DNA of 64,000 nt from Heliocidaris erythrogramma (GCA_025617745.1 CM046868.1:22745608-22809607); one strand, 5' to 3'; positions 33,715 through 44,485 are shown, numbered from the stretch's first letter. Notes: a model not told the origin generated them from the letters alone. Made by a program: numbers and translations.

Positions 33715-36700
33715 ACACGTATACATCGAACGTGTAATTCATAACATGCAGGAATGAATGATTTTATTTATGAAAATAATAAATAATATTGCACCACTGT
33801 CGGTATCAGTTGATGGAAGCAATTTTCGATATATAATATTTATCAATATATATGTCATCTTCTTGATTTGCTAAATTAATGGTAATTTTTTTTTGTCTAT
33901 TTCTCATCTTGAAAATTTTCGAAGGATTAACTAATGATTACCTCTTCTTTGTCTGACATTTCAACGCAGTCTCGGGCAAAGTGCACGGCATTCAGCAAAG
34001 CATCATTGACCTTCAACCACTGGTCACCTACCCGGAAGTAATTCTTGAGTCCACAAGGAACATCCATAACTCTGTCAAGGGTGAAAAGAAAAGAAGAAAC
34101 AGTCAATTCCAGTTAAAAGATGCAGAATCCAAGTTCTGTCAACGAAAGCGATAGCAAGAGAAAGAAAAGCAAGGAGAGGGAAAAGGTGAAGCGAGAATGC
34201 GACGGAAAAAATGGGAATGAAAGGAAAAATAATCAGGGTACTCACATTATACAGTCTTTGATTTTCTTGAGCGATAGATGAGACAAGTTTCGAACCAGGG
34301 TTGTTTTTGCGATACGCACTTTAGCCGTTCCTGAAAGCTTCTCCTCTTTAAGTTTTCTATGAAAATAAAAATTGATAAGAGACAAAATAACAATACTTGG
34401 AAACCTGCAACATTAACAAGACAATTGGATTCCGATCACGATTAGACAATGTAAGACACATCTGAATGAGTTTTCGAATACATAGTGGTCTGGTGGTAAG
34501 GTTGATTAAGTTTACGATTAATAATATTGCTCATAGCACTATACAGTGCGTATATATAAAAAAGTATAGCCAACTTTGATAGCTTCTATAACCGATGTGA
34601 CTTATTTTATTTTAAATTTATTTCATGGTGAAGAGTACCTTGTTGTCTGTCAACTGGTACCTCATTAATGACATTTCTGCCATGGACGACTGAGCAAAGG
34701 GTTTTAAAAAGTTTTATCAAAATCTCCAAGTTTGGGATGATGCAACAAATGTGGGTCAAGCCATATGAATATGTTACTTTACTCTAAAATCATTTCAAAA
34801 GTTGAATTCTCCTTTGTGCATCAATGCTTCATTGTTTAAAGTGATCCAGTGTATCTAAGCTTTTAAATGACTTTGTTTCAATCCATATGATAATCTTTAA
34901 TGTATTTTAACAGCCTTCTAACTTCTTGTCTCGTGATAAGTGCACACGGTGTTTTTCACGAATAGTACATGAACTCAAAATTTTACAGTTCTTAAAGACC
35001 AAAATTAAGAAAATGAAGGATACGTGTGTTGAGAATTACCAATGTAATTGATTTTATACACCTTTTCTATTCAAATGCACAAAATCAATTCTTTTCCAAC
35101 TGAAGTAACTAATGGATAATTGGTTTGACCCATACTTGCTGCTTCAGCCCAAACTTGGAACAAGAGGATTTTGACAATACTTTTTGAAAAGCCTGCTGCT
35201 CAGTCATTCGTTGCAGCAAAGTTATGAATAATGTATCATTACACAGAATATAAGTTGCTCTTTAATATGAAATAATTCTCAAGCTCATAGAGGTCATAAC
35301 TTTTTAATTAGAAGCTACCAAAGTTGGGTATACTTTTTTTTATACTCACTGTACAGAAATTTTCTAACGAAAGAGTATTATGGAAATTGCTAATATTATA
35401 TCCTGCTAAAAGTACTGCTTATTTAATGTAAATTATACCTGATCCGATATGTTTATCCGTTATTGATTTGTAACCGACTTACCAGCTTGTATGGATCGTA
35501 AATATATATTTATATATATATATGTAGATATATATAAATCGGGAACAAATAACTTAAAAACTTTAAACTTAAAATGTGAAACTCATATTCAGTGCCTACA
35601 AAATCCACTTCTTCGTACATCTCCTTTGGTTATTACCTGCACGGTTCTTCCATCTTCACAGCTGGATTTTTCACCGGTAGCTTCGGGGGGAGTTGCGGAA
35701 ACGGTACACTTGGTAAACTTGATTTACGCGGTGGAAGTTTAGGTTTTTGTTCTTTCCGCAGAGAAGCTGTTCGTGATGGTAGTGGTGATGGTAGTGGTGG
35801 GGGTTTGAAGTCAGTAATTTGCCGTCTCTGAAAGTTGGAAGTGTTCTCGTAGATCTGTTCACTAGCGCACAGACTAGCCTCTGGTTCCTTTACATTTGCA
35901 TTTGACAAATCTGATGCACGATATTCGGGCTCTGATTCTTCCGATGATACAGGACTTGGAGGCCAACTGCTCTCTATTGGTATTTTGCAGCTGCGTAGAC
36001 TCTGAGCAGCGGACATGGCTGAAGCAGAGCCTTCAGATTCTTCGGACGAAGTGCTGCAGCCCGACAGACGGTTATCAGTTATGGGCAAGGGAAAATCAGG
36101 AGTCTCGTACTCGTTCTCAACCTGGTCACGTTGTTCCTGAAAGGCGAATTTCAATGAGATCATCGGTCATGTTGTGCTTCGTTAATTTTACCTCGTGCTT
36201 TCAGGTTGTTGTTGTTTGTTTTGGGGTGTTTTTTGGGGGGTGTGAATGATCCTACCTAAGCTTGACGCATACAGGTCTCAGATTTACTGTCTATAATTAT
36301 GGTGTGATATTTTACGCATTGTGTTTTTAGCACGCCTAGATGTGCGTCATGTGACAAATTACAATTCCCACTAGCCTCATGCAAATGAGCAAACGGCCAT
36401 GGAGGGTAATATTTGACGTCACGAAGAGTGCATATACTACATATACTACATTGCGACGACATTCATTTTGCGCGTATACAATGTTTTAGGCAACGGCGCG
36501 TGATGATGTCATCATTACGTATTTGATATCCGCGCAAATTCATCCCTATTTCAAAACTGTTAAGTGCACGTATGTGTGCTGTATACCACAGACCTACTGT
36601 GCAGATGATCATAAGTAGATGAGTAGATTTAGGCGTTACTTCAAGATGACGGATATAAACCAAATACGTACTGCCTACCTTCGAGTCTCTGGTTAAACCA

Positions 36701-38219
36701 TGGTACCCTCGGTGACGTGAAGTCGAACATTATTCTTCGGGGCCGCGCACCTTATGAAAATAGTCGTGGTTCACGTTACCTCGGGGACCATATTTCCAAC
36801 CAGACCCTCTCATGGCAGTATCATACGAACAGCAAATGTGATTCAAATTAATCAGAATCGCTAAAATGTTCTTTGTACAAAGTCCACAACAAATCTTTTT
36901 CTTTAGACAGGTCGTTACCAATTATTGCTTAATACCGGACTGTAATATCCCTATAAATGACGACAATATTAATAGCGTAGAGTGTAAGCCAGAAAAATGA
37001 CGGTGCAATAAGTGGTACTGACCTGAAGCATATTCGTTTGGTGAAAGTCGTCATAAAGTTCTTGTGTCTTTTTTAGGGCATCCTTAGAAGATTGCTGCTG
37101 TCTACGCCAATCGTGCACATTATGCACACGGTGAACGTTCTCGTATGTATCTTGACAGTGGGCTGTATGTGCGTAAAGGAAAGTTACCAAATGATTGTTT
37201 ATATTGACATTATACACTGTAACTGCAATATCAATAACAACAGCAAAAAACGAGGGCTTTATTTATTTAAATGCTGCAAGACTTGGAAAATATCTGAATC
37301 ACCGTCTCTTTGTTTCAATTCAATTCAATTCAATTCATTCGTTTATTCGTCCAAATAAAATAATAAGGAAACTTGACATGGGATTTTTACATGACAGTAA
37401 TATCAACACAGCAAAAACAGTAATCATGAAAATACATGAACGATGAATATGCGTACACAAAGTAAATAGCGCATGACATAATAATAGACAGATTGCACAA
37501 TAGTGTACGCCCGCAACGCCTTCAAACCTTGGGGTACATATCCTGTAAATGGTGAAAGCATTCCATTTGATTTTGTTCTCTGCATTATTAAGCTACCTAC
37601 CATCATGTGACGAATCGTGTTCTACGTGATGTCGACCACAGCATATTTGGCTATCATCAACCTCCTCAATAGGTTCTGCAATATTGATTCTTTTCTATAA
37701 GATAAGATAAAAATAAAAACGTTTCAGAGTCATGGAACAATGCATAGAGTCATTTTTACTCAATTCAATTCAAATTAACATTTATTTTCTTCCATTGATT
37801 TTGACAACATTCAATATCTGTTCAAATTGTACAGCTTACATGTATATAAAGTAGTAAGAATAAATCAAGAACTTGCAATAACAAGGAAGAAGGCGCGATC
37901 CCAATAAGACGCTTGTAGTGGGTACGCCTGAATACACAAATACAATATAAATTAATACAAGAAAAGAAGAAAAATGACAAACACAGAGAGGGAGAGAGGA
38001 GAATAGGGAACTTGGAGTAGAGAGAGTAAAGAAAACAAACAAACAAACAGTACAGTTCTTTAAAGGATCAGGAAGATCACTTCATTATATTTTGGAAATG
38101 ATTGCGTATTATGTAAGACGACAGACCTAAGTCAATTCTTCAGTTGCACTTTTTTGCCCATGAAAGGATGCGTAATCATCGGTATAGTAGTAGTAGTAGT
38201 AGGAGGAGGATTAGTAGTT

Positions 38220-38286
<67 letters not shown>

Positions 38287-40602
38287 AAACTAGATGTTAT
38301 ACTATGATTGAACAACAACAAAATATATACCTTGACGACTTTGTTCAGCTCATCTTTGAAAATCCCTTGCATGGTGCCGGGTGCTGAGTTGGGGGTTCCT
38401 TTCCGATTCCGAGAAATGGCCGGCCTATTAGAAGTACCTTCAGTCTGTGTTCTTTCTCGGTGGGGTTGCGATGGCTGTTGAGAAGTCAACTGGGGAGTGG
38501 GTGTGGTTCTTTGGTCAATCAATGCCTGCAGTTGTGTGCACCACTCGTCCCTCTGCTCTCTGCATAAATTATTAGAGCAGGTTGGGAAATGTTTCTTTTA
38601 TGACCTTCTCTCGAACACCTAAACTAAAGCATCCGTTATACGAATGACGAGAGATGCTTATGATTTATCTAACTTAATCACCATTGTGTGATTACTCAAC
38701 TTCTGCACATTTTAATGCTATATACTAGTTTTACTTCTTCTAGCATGCAATGTTATTCTACCACTATGTATTCCAACCATGGGCGTCAATCCGAGTAGAG
38801 AATCTATTGTTCATGGGGGGGGGGGGGCTATTGTGTCGTCCCCCCCCCCCCCATGATGAATAGAGTTACGTCACGATTAACGCCCATGATTCCAACCACC
38901 GCTTTTTGCTTTAATTGCTGTTTTAATTTCACTCGTTCTACATTTATAACTATTTCTTCTCTCCATATACTTGTGCTGCTGCTAACATAATATGTTTAAT
39001 CGACATTGCCGCTGCTGCAACTGCCAGAGTGACACAGTATAATAGCCATCTGCTTGTCAATAGTGAACTGGCCTATATATGCGTTTTACATTTCAGGTAT
39101 TTCATTTTGTTTCTTTTTGTTTTTGTTTTGTTATTTGTTTTATTGATATTGTTTTTGCTGATTCATATTTTCCTTACCTTGTATCGGCCCGTAAGTAGGT
39201 TGTTTTACCCGAGCTACTATGGCCGGTGATGCATATGTAGTTGTCATACCTGGCCTTGACGATCTTCGGGACTTGGTCGCACTCGCGCACGGATGCGAAG
39301 GACTTTACTCTGACAACGGAATTCGGTTCTTTGGCCGTCCCCTCAGTAAATATGTGAATCTCTGGACGTTCGCCACTGCCACGCGACATAAGCTTGCAGA
39401 TCACAAACTGTTCTTTGTCCTGAAAATGAATTTTCAATTTCTTTTAATATCACATTTCAGTTATATAATATTTGATAGTTTACATGCACATAAAGATGCT
39501 CTTTGATCAATTTCAACACAATTTTTTAAATTAATTTTATATCATTTTGCCATGCATTTCAGAAGCTCAAAACAGGTGAAACTGCATTATATTAATAATT
39601 TTGTTACCCCATTGCGTAGATGTTCTCATAGTTTTTGTTTTATTTCGGTACAAAAATATGAAATTAAACAAAATTGAGGCGGACCGAAAAAAGGGAAGGA
39701 TGGGACGAGAAACTAGGAATTTTTCCGCCTAAAGTAAGGAAACCAAAGAATTAACTGAATGACAATTACAAGCATGCTTGAAATTCAACCTTTTTCCTTT
39801 AAACCAGTGAAAAATAAGGGATATAAATCAAAGTCAATTATTTCTATTCTTCAAAGTTAATCAAGAATCGTAAATATACTCAGATTATAATTATTATTTT
39901 TTAATTTTTCAAACCGTACGACCTATGTATAAAGTCAGCATGTTCAAGACGTTACTTCTTATTCTTGATAGTTTTAATTTCTTATAAGGACATGCACTGA
40001 TAAATATCATCAAAATTATACGAGAGTGTTTCCCTGATTTTCTAATAAACACCTATACTATGATATTCAAACTCGTCAATAAAATACCCTGTCAATATCG
40101 TTAAATTAGTGTTAAAACGAGTAACGGTCAGTTGCCATCAATGTTTCAGCTAAATGTATGCCAATAAACAAAGCATTTACAAGGCAGGTATATGGAATTG
40201 TTTAAGGTTTTTTCTTTCATGTACGTGTATATATACATAATGATAAAAACACAATTGATGCATTGTAGCCAGTAAATTTTATGTTTTATTTTCGATGCTC
40301 GCTGCCGTCTTCTTCAGGAGAACGATAAAAGATAAGGTATACAAATAATTGAAATTTATAGTCAGATCTCCAAGAGATACGGTTCCCAAGCAACATATAT
40401 CTGACTGAGGATGCACGCACTATAACTAATTTAAGAAGACGCCAGGGAGCGTCGCAAATTTGAGAAAATAAAACATCAAATTTACTAGCTACAATGCACT
40501 AACTGTGTTTTGTCTTTATATATTTGACGAGACCTGGGCATCCCTTACCTTCAATTTTCCTGCCTTGAATCGCGACATATGACCTTCTTTGATAATAGAC
40601 AT
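31048..40602 (-). CDS. PH and tandem PDZ-like domain scaffold protein, 11 coding exons
   Basis: A host gene that I assembled from splice sites and phase. Exons in transcript order: 40602-40549, 39419-39178, 38559-38331, 37694-37601, 37162-37023, 36136-35637, 34356-34246, 34071-33942, 33006-32905, 32440-32288, 31179-31048 (TAG). The protein is ~628 residues. A PH domain (~3-118) begins IKEGHMSRFKAGKLK and ends with the invariant tryptophan in EQRDEWCTQLQALI, predicting phosphoinositide/membrane binding. The middle (~120-420) has SH2-type tyrosine sites (TYENV, IYENT, EYETP) and SH3-type proline stretches (PPPLPSPLPSR, PKLPPRKSS). The end holds two PDZ-like units (~421-512; ~520-604). It is probably a signalling adaptor like the Dok/Gab/IRS class in concept, but with PDZ domains. 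I do not recognise a named orthologue. All introns have GT-AG ends. A 5' UTR exon must lie upstream because an acceptor sits four bases before the ATG. Confidence 0.8.
31180..32287 (-). other. Intron with a 149-bp hairpin
   Basis: Intron between the last two coding exons. 31621-31769 is an inverted repeat with arms of ~60-65 bp (ATCCCATCTTTGTGAAACAT on the left, complement on the right) around a short AT-rich loop, a MITE-like hairpin. Confidence 0.7.
32288..32440 (-). CDS. PH-PDZ gene exon, second PDZ core
   Basis: 51 codons, phase 0 at both ends. Acceptor CTTTCAG, donor GTAGGC. It encodes IERVYPEGLAHRRGSLQSND and NYVITEVNFDHVHPNASTKE, the strand-loop-strand of a PDZ domain. Confidence 0.85.
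32905..33006 (-). CDS. PH-PDZ gene exon joining the PDZ-like units
   Basis: 34 codons, phase 0 at both ends. Acceptor TCTGCAG, donor GTAAGC. It encodes IEVTLKRIPFG (end of PDZ-like 1) and DDIGLMLNGNE, the carboxylate-binding-loop region of PDZ-like 2. Confidence 0.85.
33070..33202. repeat. TA/TG microsatellite and ATTAAAA repeat
   Basis: A (TG)n then (TA)n run at about 33058-33125, a short AAAATTA-type repeat, and a second (TA)n at 33183-33202. They abut the tRNA foldback. Confidence 0.8.
33201..33465 (+). mobile_element. Foldback element enclosing a tRNA gene
   Basis: Left arm 33201-33289 is the inverse of right arm 33377-33465 (about 88 bp, a few mismatches). The arms consist of the last ~11 bp of the tRNA plus its 3' tail, so the left arm is an inverted copy of the element's own 3' part. 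A ~27-bp spacer (33290-33316) separates it from the full tRNA. It lies in an intron of the PH-PDZ gene, antisense to it. Confidence 0.8.
33317..33388 (+). tRNA. tRNA-like gene, anticodon TCT, Glu-like body
   Basis: A perfect cloverleaf: acceptor GTCTCCG/CGGAGAC (7/7), D stem GTCT/AGGC, anticodon stem TTGGC/GCCAA with loop GTTCTAA, T stem CCGGG/CCCGG with loop TTCGATT, and discriminator A. T33 is present and the anticodon TCT (33350-33352) reads Arg AGA. The D-arm sequence GGTCTAGTGGTTAAGG resembles tRNA-Glu more than tRNA-Arg. A TTTTTT Pol III terminator follows at 33389-33394. It has no intron. It could be a true tRNA gene or the intact head of a tRNA-derived mobile element; the surrounding inverted repeat favours the latter. 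Confidence 0.75.
33646..33720. repeat. (TA)n-(TG)n microsatellite
   Basis: About 23 TA units followed by about 10 TG units in an intron of the PH-PDZ gene. Confidence 0.9.
33942..34071 (-). CDS. PH-PDZ gene exon, first PDZ-like unit
   Basis: Acceptor TTGACAG, donor GTAATC. It encodes MDVPCGLKNYFRVGDQWLKV then NDALLNAVHFARDCVEMSDK, with the GDxxLxVN signature of PDZ domains. The phase-2 join from the previous exon gives Ile. Confidence 0.85.
34246..34356 (-). CDS. PH-PDZ gene exon, start of PDZ-like unit 1
   Basis: Acceptor TTCATAG, donor GTGAGT. It encodes KLKEEKLSGTAKVRIAKTTL then VRNLSHLSLKKIKDC. The phase-2 join from the 500-bp exon gives Arg. Confidence 0.8.
34544..35351. mobile_element. 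Mariner-like element without ORF, 808 bp
   Basis: TA target duplication (34542-34543, 35352-35353) and ~47-bp inverted ends: left CAGTGCGTATATATAAAAAA, right end the complement of CAGTGAGTATAAAAAAAAG, both followed by GTATA(G/C)CCAACTTTG. The CAGTG start and TA duplication indicate Tc1/mariner. No transposase frame survives inside. It sits in the intron between exons 35637-36136 and 34246-34356 of the PH-PDZ gene. Confidence 0.85.
35637..36136 (-). CDS. PH-PDZ gene, 500-bp exon: tyrosine and proline motifs
   Basis: Acceptor CTTTCAG, donor GTAATA. It is low in secondary structure and rich in Ser/Glu/Pro. It contains EYETPDFPLP, SGCSTSSEESEG, SPVSSEESEPEYRASD, EQIYENTSNFQRRQ, PPPLPSPLPSR and PKLPPRKSSLPSVP. 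The YEN motif suits Grb2-type SH2 binding and the proline stretches suit SH3 binding. Confidence 0.85.
36137..37022 (-). other. Intron of the PH-PDZ gene, no element recognised
   Basis: The sequence contains no further coding exon with proper splice sites. Confidence 0.5.
37023..37162 (-). CDS. PH-PDZ gene exon with YENV motif
   Basis: Encodes TYENVHRVHNVHDWRRQQQS and DALKKTQELYDDFHQTNMLQ. Donor GTCAGT. Two in-frame acceptors are possible: ACATACAG at 37163-37170, which I prefer for its better pyrimidine tract, or GTCAAG, giving a start at 37150 and a protein four residues shorter. Confidence 0.75.
37601..37694 (-). CDS. PH-PDZ gene short linker exon
   Basis: Acceptor CTTATAG, donor GTAGGT. 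It encodes KRINIAEPIEEVDDSQIC then a His/Asp-rich stretch. It could be alternatively spliced: its 94 nt change phase from 0 to 1, so skipping would break the frame. Confidence 0.75.
38182..38282. repeat. (TAG)n microsatellite
   Basis: About 30 TAG/AGT trinucleotides with a GGA interruption near 38201, in an intron just 3' of the exon ending at 38331. Confidence 0.9.
38331..38559 (-). CDS. PH-PDZ gene exon, end of PH domain and linker
   Basis: Acceptor TATGCAG, donor GTATAT. It starts EQRDEWCTQLQALIDQ, the PH C-terminal helix with its conserved Trp, then a Gln/Pro/Thr-rich linker, and ends GIFKDELNKVVK. Confidence 0.85.
38778..38888. mobile_element. hAT-like MITE, 111 bp
   Basis: An 8-bp target duplication ATTCCAAC (38770-38777, 38889-38896) flanks ends CATGGGCGTCAAT and, inverted, CATGGGCGTTAAT. 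The centre is a G-run facing a C-run (about 38815-38851), able to form a hairpin. The 8-bp duplication fits the hAT superfamily. It lies in an intron of the PH-PDZ gene. Confidence 0.8.
39178..39419 (-). CDS. PH-PDZ gene exon, PH domain core
   Basis: Acceptor TTTTCAG, donor GTAAGG. It encodes DKEQFVICKLMSRGSGERPE, then HIFTEGTAKEPNSVVRVKSF, SVRECDQVPKIVKARYDNYI and CITGHSSSGKTTYLRADTR, the beta-strands of the PH sandwich. Confidence 0.85.
40259..40498. mobile_element. MITE with ~58-bp inverted ends
   Basis: Left end GCATTGTAGCCAGTAAATTT and right end its near complement. Similarity continues through ATGTTTTATTTTC and the GCTCGCTGCCGTCTTCTT / AAGAAGACGCCAGGGAGC segments. 240 bp in total, in the first coding intron of the PH-PDZ gene. 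No ORF. Confidence 0.75.
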
Positions 40603-40606
40603 GGTT
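40549..40606 (-). CDS. PH-PDZ gene, exon with start codon
   Basis: Acceptor TTTTTCTTACAG, then AACC and the ATG at 40602. It encodes MSIIKEGHMSRFKAGKLK, with donor GTAAGG at 40548-40543. IKEGHMSRF is the usual first strand of a PH domain, which supports this start. The acceptor four bases upstream means a non-coding exon lies further upstream and is not identified. Confidence 0.8.
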
Positions 40607-40699
40607 CTGTAAGAAAAAAAAAATTTATTACGTAAATTTATAGTTGACTCATTTGACTGAAGGTAATTTATTTTTGGGGAAAAGGGTCTTGATATTTAG

Positions 40700-41152
40700 A
40701 ATATTCTATTGTTCAAAGTGTTCATTACCCCTCCACCTGACGTTACAACTCTGAGACAAAGAATCACTGATGAGTTTGAAGCTCTACGTCACGAAGCCCC
40801 AATGATTCGCAGGGCTGTGCGTGAGATGGAGAAAAGAGCTAATCTCTGTGTGGAAAGGATTGGGGGCCATGTTGAGGGGTATGGGATGTAATGTTAAAAG
40901 GAGATATCCGAAAGAAGACAATGGTAAGTTGCGATTATTAATTTCAATTTCAAGTCCAATTTAACCCATTGTCCAAAAAGAATGATCACTCAGCCATCCA
41001 TGACCGTGTATGAATAAATAAGATATCATTGGAAAGAGGAGATATGTGGTTTTAAGATGTTGCTACCTTCTTTGGTGTAAAGTTAACACAATCTTCACAC
41101 ATTTGAAATCAAATCTTGTTGCGGTTTTTTTGATACGCACTGTATATGTACG
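40700..41152 (+). pseudogene. Mariner/Tc1-type transposase C-terminus and TIR
   Basis: The frame 40724-40891 reads PPPDVTTLRQRITDEFEALR and then VREMEKRANLCVERIGGHVE, matching the C-terminal end of Tc1/mariner-type DDE transposases (LRxRI ... RxxxCxxxxGxHxE). About 230 bp downstream is an end resembling a mariner terminus, TTTTTTTGATACGCACTGTA (41126-41149 region), whose complement starts TACAGTGCGTATC. The 5' end and catalytic domain are missing. A stop ends the frame at 40891. Confidence 0.55.
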
Positions 41153-42429
41153 ATCTGTTTCTCTAAAAAGCGATAATTTTGAGTCTCGGATACGATAATT
41201 CAACATTTTGAACCTGGGAACGCTGGTTGTCGGTAAAAATCATTGACAAAACGCTTGATGAAACGCTCCCCAGATGTTCAACCAGGTGTGTCAGTTGGAA
41301 ATGTAAAGAGTAAAAATAATTTGACCTTCAATGAAATTCTTCTTGTACATATTTATATAATAGTCATCAAGTACTGCGCATAGTCCAAGGGATATTTCAT
41401 TTCCTTTTTGTTTCTTTCTAGTTATCATTGTTTCTGTATTCACTCACTCACTTGAAAAAATTCTACATTTGGCAAGCAAATAGAACACAAATAACAGGAA
41501 ATGAACCTTACTTTCTAACTTCATGACTAAACAATCTATTTTCATTATACGAAACAAACAATATGGCCTAAATTTGACTTATTATTTCAAATGAATCTTT
41601 TCATCATTATGTCATCAGCCTATTCAACCTTTTATTCATAACGTGTTGTTTACATACGCTCAGTGATCCATACAGCATTTGCATTGATAAACATTCTATA
41701 ATTTTCATACTTTACATTATACAATGCAAACAGTTAACAAAACAATATAATATAGTTGAAAAAAGGTGATGTGATAAAACCAACTCTACTTAACTACGAG
41801 ACAAAATCTTCCAAAGCGAATCAAAGTATTTCCTAGATTATGATGTTTTTTTGTAAATGGTGGCTATTCTATGTATTTTTACTTTGTAATCTATAAGTGA
41901 ATGCGTTAAACTTTGATAAACAAATATTGACATGATCATAAATATTATGATCCAATGCTACTGCCGGAAATGAAAGAGGCTAAACTGCGCGATCAACATT
42001 GCAACACAGAAGGAACAAAAAAAAAACCCCGAACTTTCTTATCGTTTGTTTGAATAGCGCTCAATCTGACTGGGGGTTAATGAAGAATTACGTGCAGGTA
42101 TAGTTCCCAGTACAACGATTGAAATTGTGCTATTATTCTGTACTAAACATTGTTCGTTGGGAAGGTTTGATGGAGAAACACAAACAAACCTTGCCACCGA
42201 TAGTTATTTACGGACTAGATTAAAATTTTGCTATTATTCTTTATTCAACATTGTTCATTTGGAATAAAGTTTATTGACTTCATGACTCACTCGCATCATT
42301 CAAATTACCGCCGCCGTATATAAAAAAAAATTGGGGGAGTGCAAACGGGGAAACCCCTGGAGGTTTAAGATGTGCAATACTAAGTCACGAGGTATTCTGT
42401 CCTGAGCGTTCTCAACTAGGGCGGCTATA
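41153..42429. other. Intergenic or upstream region, no gene seen
   Basis: AT-rich with no recognised repeat or exon. It may contain the unlocated 5' exon or promoter of the PH-PDZ gene. Confidence 0.35.
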
Positions 42430-42579
42430 GGGCCCTGTTACATAAACCTTGTTCCCGATAACAAGTTACAGTAACAGTTATAATCTACTGAGATAATTGC
42501 ATTTGATTGGCTGAGAGCGAATTTGTCCTAGAATTTTATAGCATTTGTTATTGATAACAAGTTTCATGAAACGGGACCC
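42430..42579. mobile_element. MITE with GGGCCCTGTT ends
   Basis: Left end GGGCCCTGTTACATAAAC and right end the inverse of GGGTCCCGTTTCATGAAAC; both are followed by CTTGTT-type sequence. 150 bp, no ORF. Confidence 0.7.
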
Positions 42580-42582
42580 ACA

Positions 42583-42772
42583 CTGTAAAAACTAAAGTGT
42601 TAAATCACCATTTAAAAGGGCCGAGGAGTGACCACTTTTTAACAATTTTAACATGCTGGATCCAACACTATAAAGGTTGTATCTAGCAGGTTTAAGAGGT
42701 TGATCTGCCATTTTGAAAAGGTGGTCACTCCTCGGCCCTTTTAAATGGTGATTTAACATTTTAGTTTTGCAG
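42583..42772. mobile_element. MITE with ~52-bp near-perfect inverted ends
   Basis: Ends CTGTAAAAACTAAAGTGTTA and (inverted) CTGCAAAACTAAAATGTTA, continuing together through GGGCCGAGGAGTGACCAC. The CACTGTAAAAA start resembles CACTA/EnSpm-type MITEs, but no clear target duplication is visible. It abuts the preceding MITE. Confidence 0.75.
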
Positions 42773-44485
42773 ATGAAATATTAAGAATAATGATACTTGC
42801 AATACTTTATATCTTAATTTTTCCATTACACTTAAAAGGTATGGGACTCAAAATTACAAACTAATGGACTCGCTCATGTAACAGTCACAAGGATCACTTC
42901 TTTAGCGAAGTTTGATGATTCATAGTATTTAGTCCATTTTTCAGAAGAGGAATGATGTCCCACTGCTTGACATTCATCTCTGAAAAATCTCCTTTTGTAA
43001 ATCCTAAAAGACTCTTTTTATTTTGGCAGTATAATGATTCTTGTGATTCTATATCATTTTAATAAAGATATAATTATAGTTTTCCACGCAACTTATAAAC
43101 TTGATAAATGTATTTGTTACAAATGTAAATGTGAATTTTCTAATTCATTTTCTTGTTATACACATTGCTTCTAAAAATCTGTTTTCTTCACTTAATATGC
43201 CAAACACATATACGTGTCTGTCTAGAAACTATAGAACTAATCCCAACGTCACGTTCGTGTGCTATTTGTTTGCTTTAAATTATCAATACATTTAGTCAAA
43301 AGAGTTATAGGCAGGGTATAATAGAAAATTATAATTTATTGGCCATTAATGATGGGATGTACTTTTATTGTTTTCATACACTAAAACGAAAAACATCCAA
43401 ACTTATCATGACTTTTATTTCGGTGTAAAAACAACAAAACAAAACAAAACAGAAAAGACATTTTACGAGAAAACAACCCTCCCTTGATGTATATTGCACA
43501 ATAATTTATGGTATTCTCTTAAAAAAAAAAAATTAACTCCAGTATCATAAAAACAATGATATAAATAATTACGCAAACTGGTAGGCTATAGTATTGGAAA
43601 TACCCATCAGACAGTTTTCAATCGTCATTAAAAGTAATTTTCAATATATCAGACGTTTCGAAAGATAATTATCTGTCAGCTTCTTCCGGTGGATTTTCAC
43701 GATATGTCAAGAAGGGCAACATATTTTTAACAAGTTGATTAGTGATTCAAGTCCTTCTGGTCTCAGTATAAGTGCTTTAGGATACGAAACACATAATCAC
43801 ACTCTTTTCTCATACCCCTTCCACACATAAATTATTTTATTTATTGATATTGATATTGATCCTTCCAAGAAATGGTTTGTTCCACTTTCGATACTCATTA
43901 TTGATTATATGATTGATTTTATATCAGTTATAATTATTATTGATAGCGTCCTTTTCTCATATTCTACCTTTTCTACTGGATTATCTCTTTATCAACACCC
44001 CTTTTCTTTTCTAGAAAAAAAATATCTTAATATTTCTGTACCTGTATTGAAAAAAATGAAAGCAGATATCTGTTGAGAAAATAAAACCAGGGAAAAATAC
44101 TGATATGGAGAAAGCATTTAAATGGAAAATCATCATTTCTTCTTTGCCCCTTTTCATGCCATTATCCTCAACAAGTTTATAAATCTTTGGCTTGACCAAT
44201 AGTTGGCTTGTTTATAAATCAAGTGATATTTAAAACGAATCATTGATTGATTTAATAATTTCATATGCAGACAATCAATCAACACATCTTTATCTTGTCA
44301 ATTTTACCAAGCCATATTGAGATGGGAATGCTATTAAAGGGTTGATTTTCTGAAAAAGATTCCCACGTTATACATGGTTTTGATTTCGATTACTCTGTTA
44401 AACGTCGGACATGTCAGAAGAAGCTATCACGCGATCAGTTCCGATTTTTATAAGTCGACGGAAATTGTTGACACATTTTGAAGAT
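42773..44485. other. Intergenic AT-rich DNA
   Basis: No coding sequence or element recognised. Confidence 0.4.

Noticed and set aside
35896..36249. Plus-strand 117-codon frame opposite the 500-bp exon.
   Set aside because: Shadow of the minus-strand exon, which has splice sites, phase continuity and motifs.
38154..38387. Poly-Val frame.
   Set aside because: Translation of the intronic TAG/AGT microsatellite; the plus strand there is antisense to the PH-PDZ gene.
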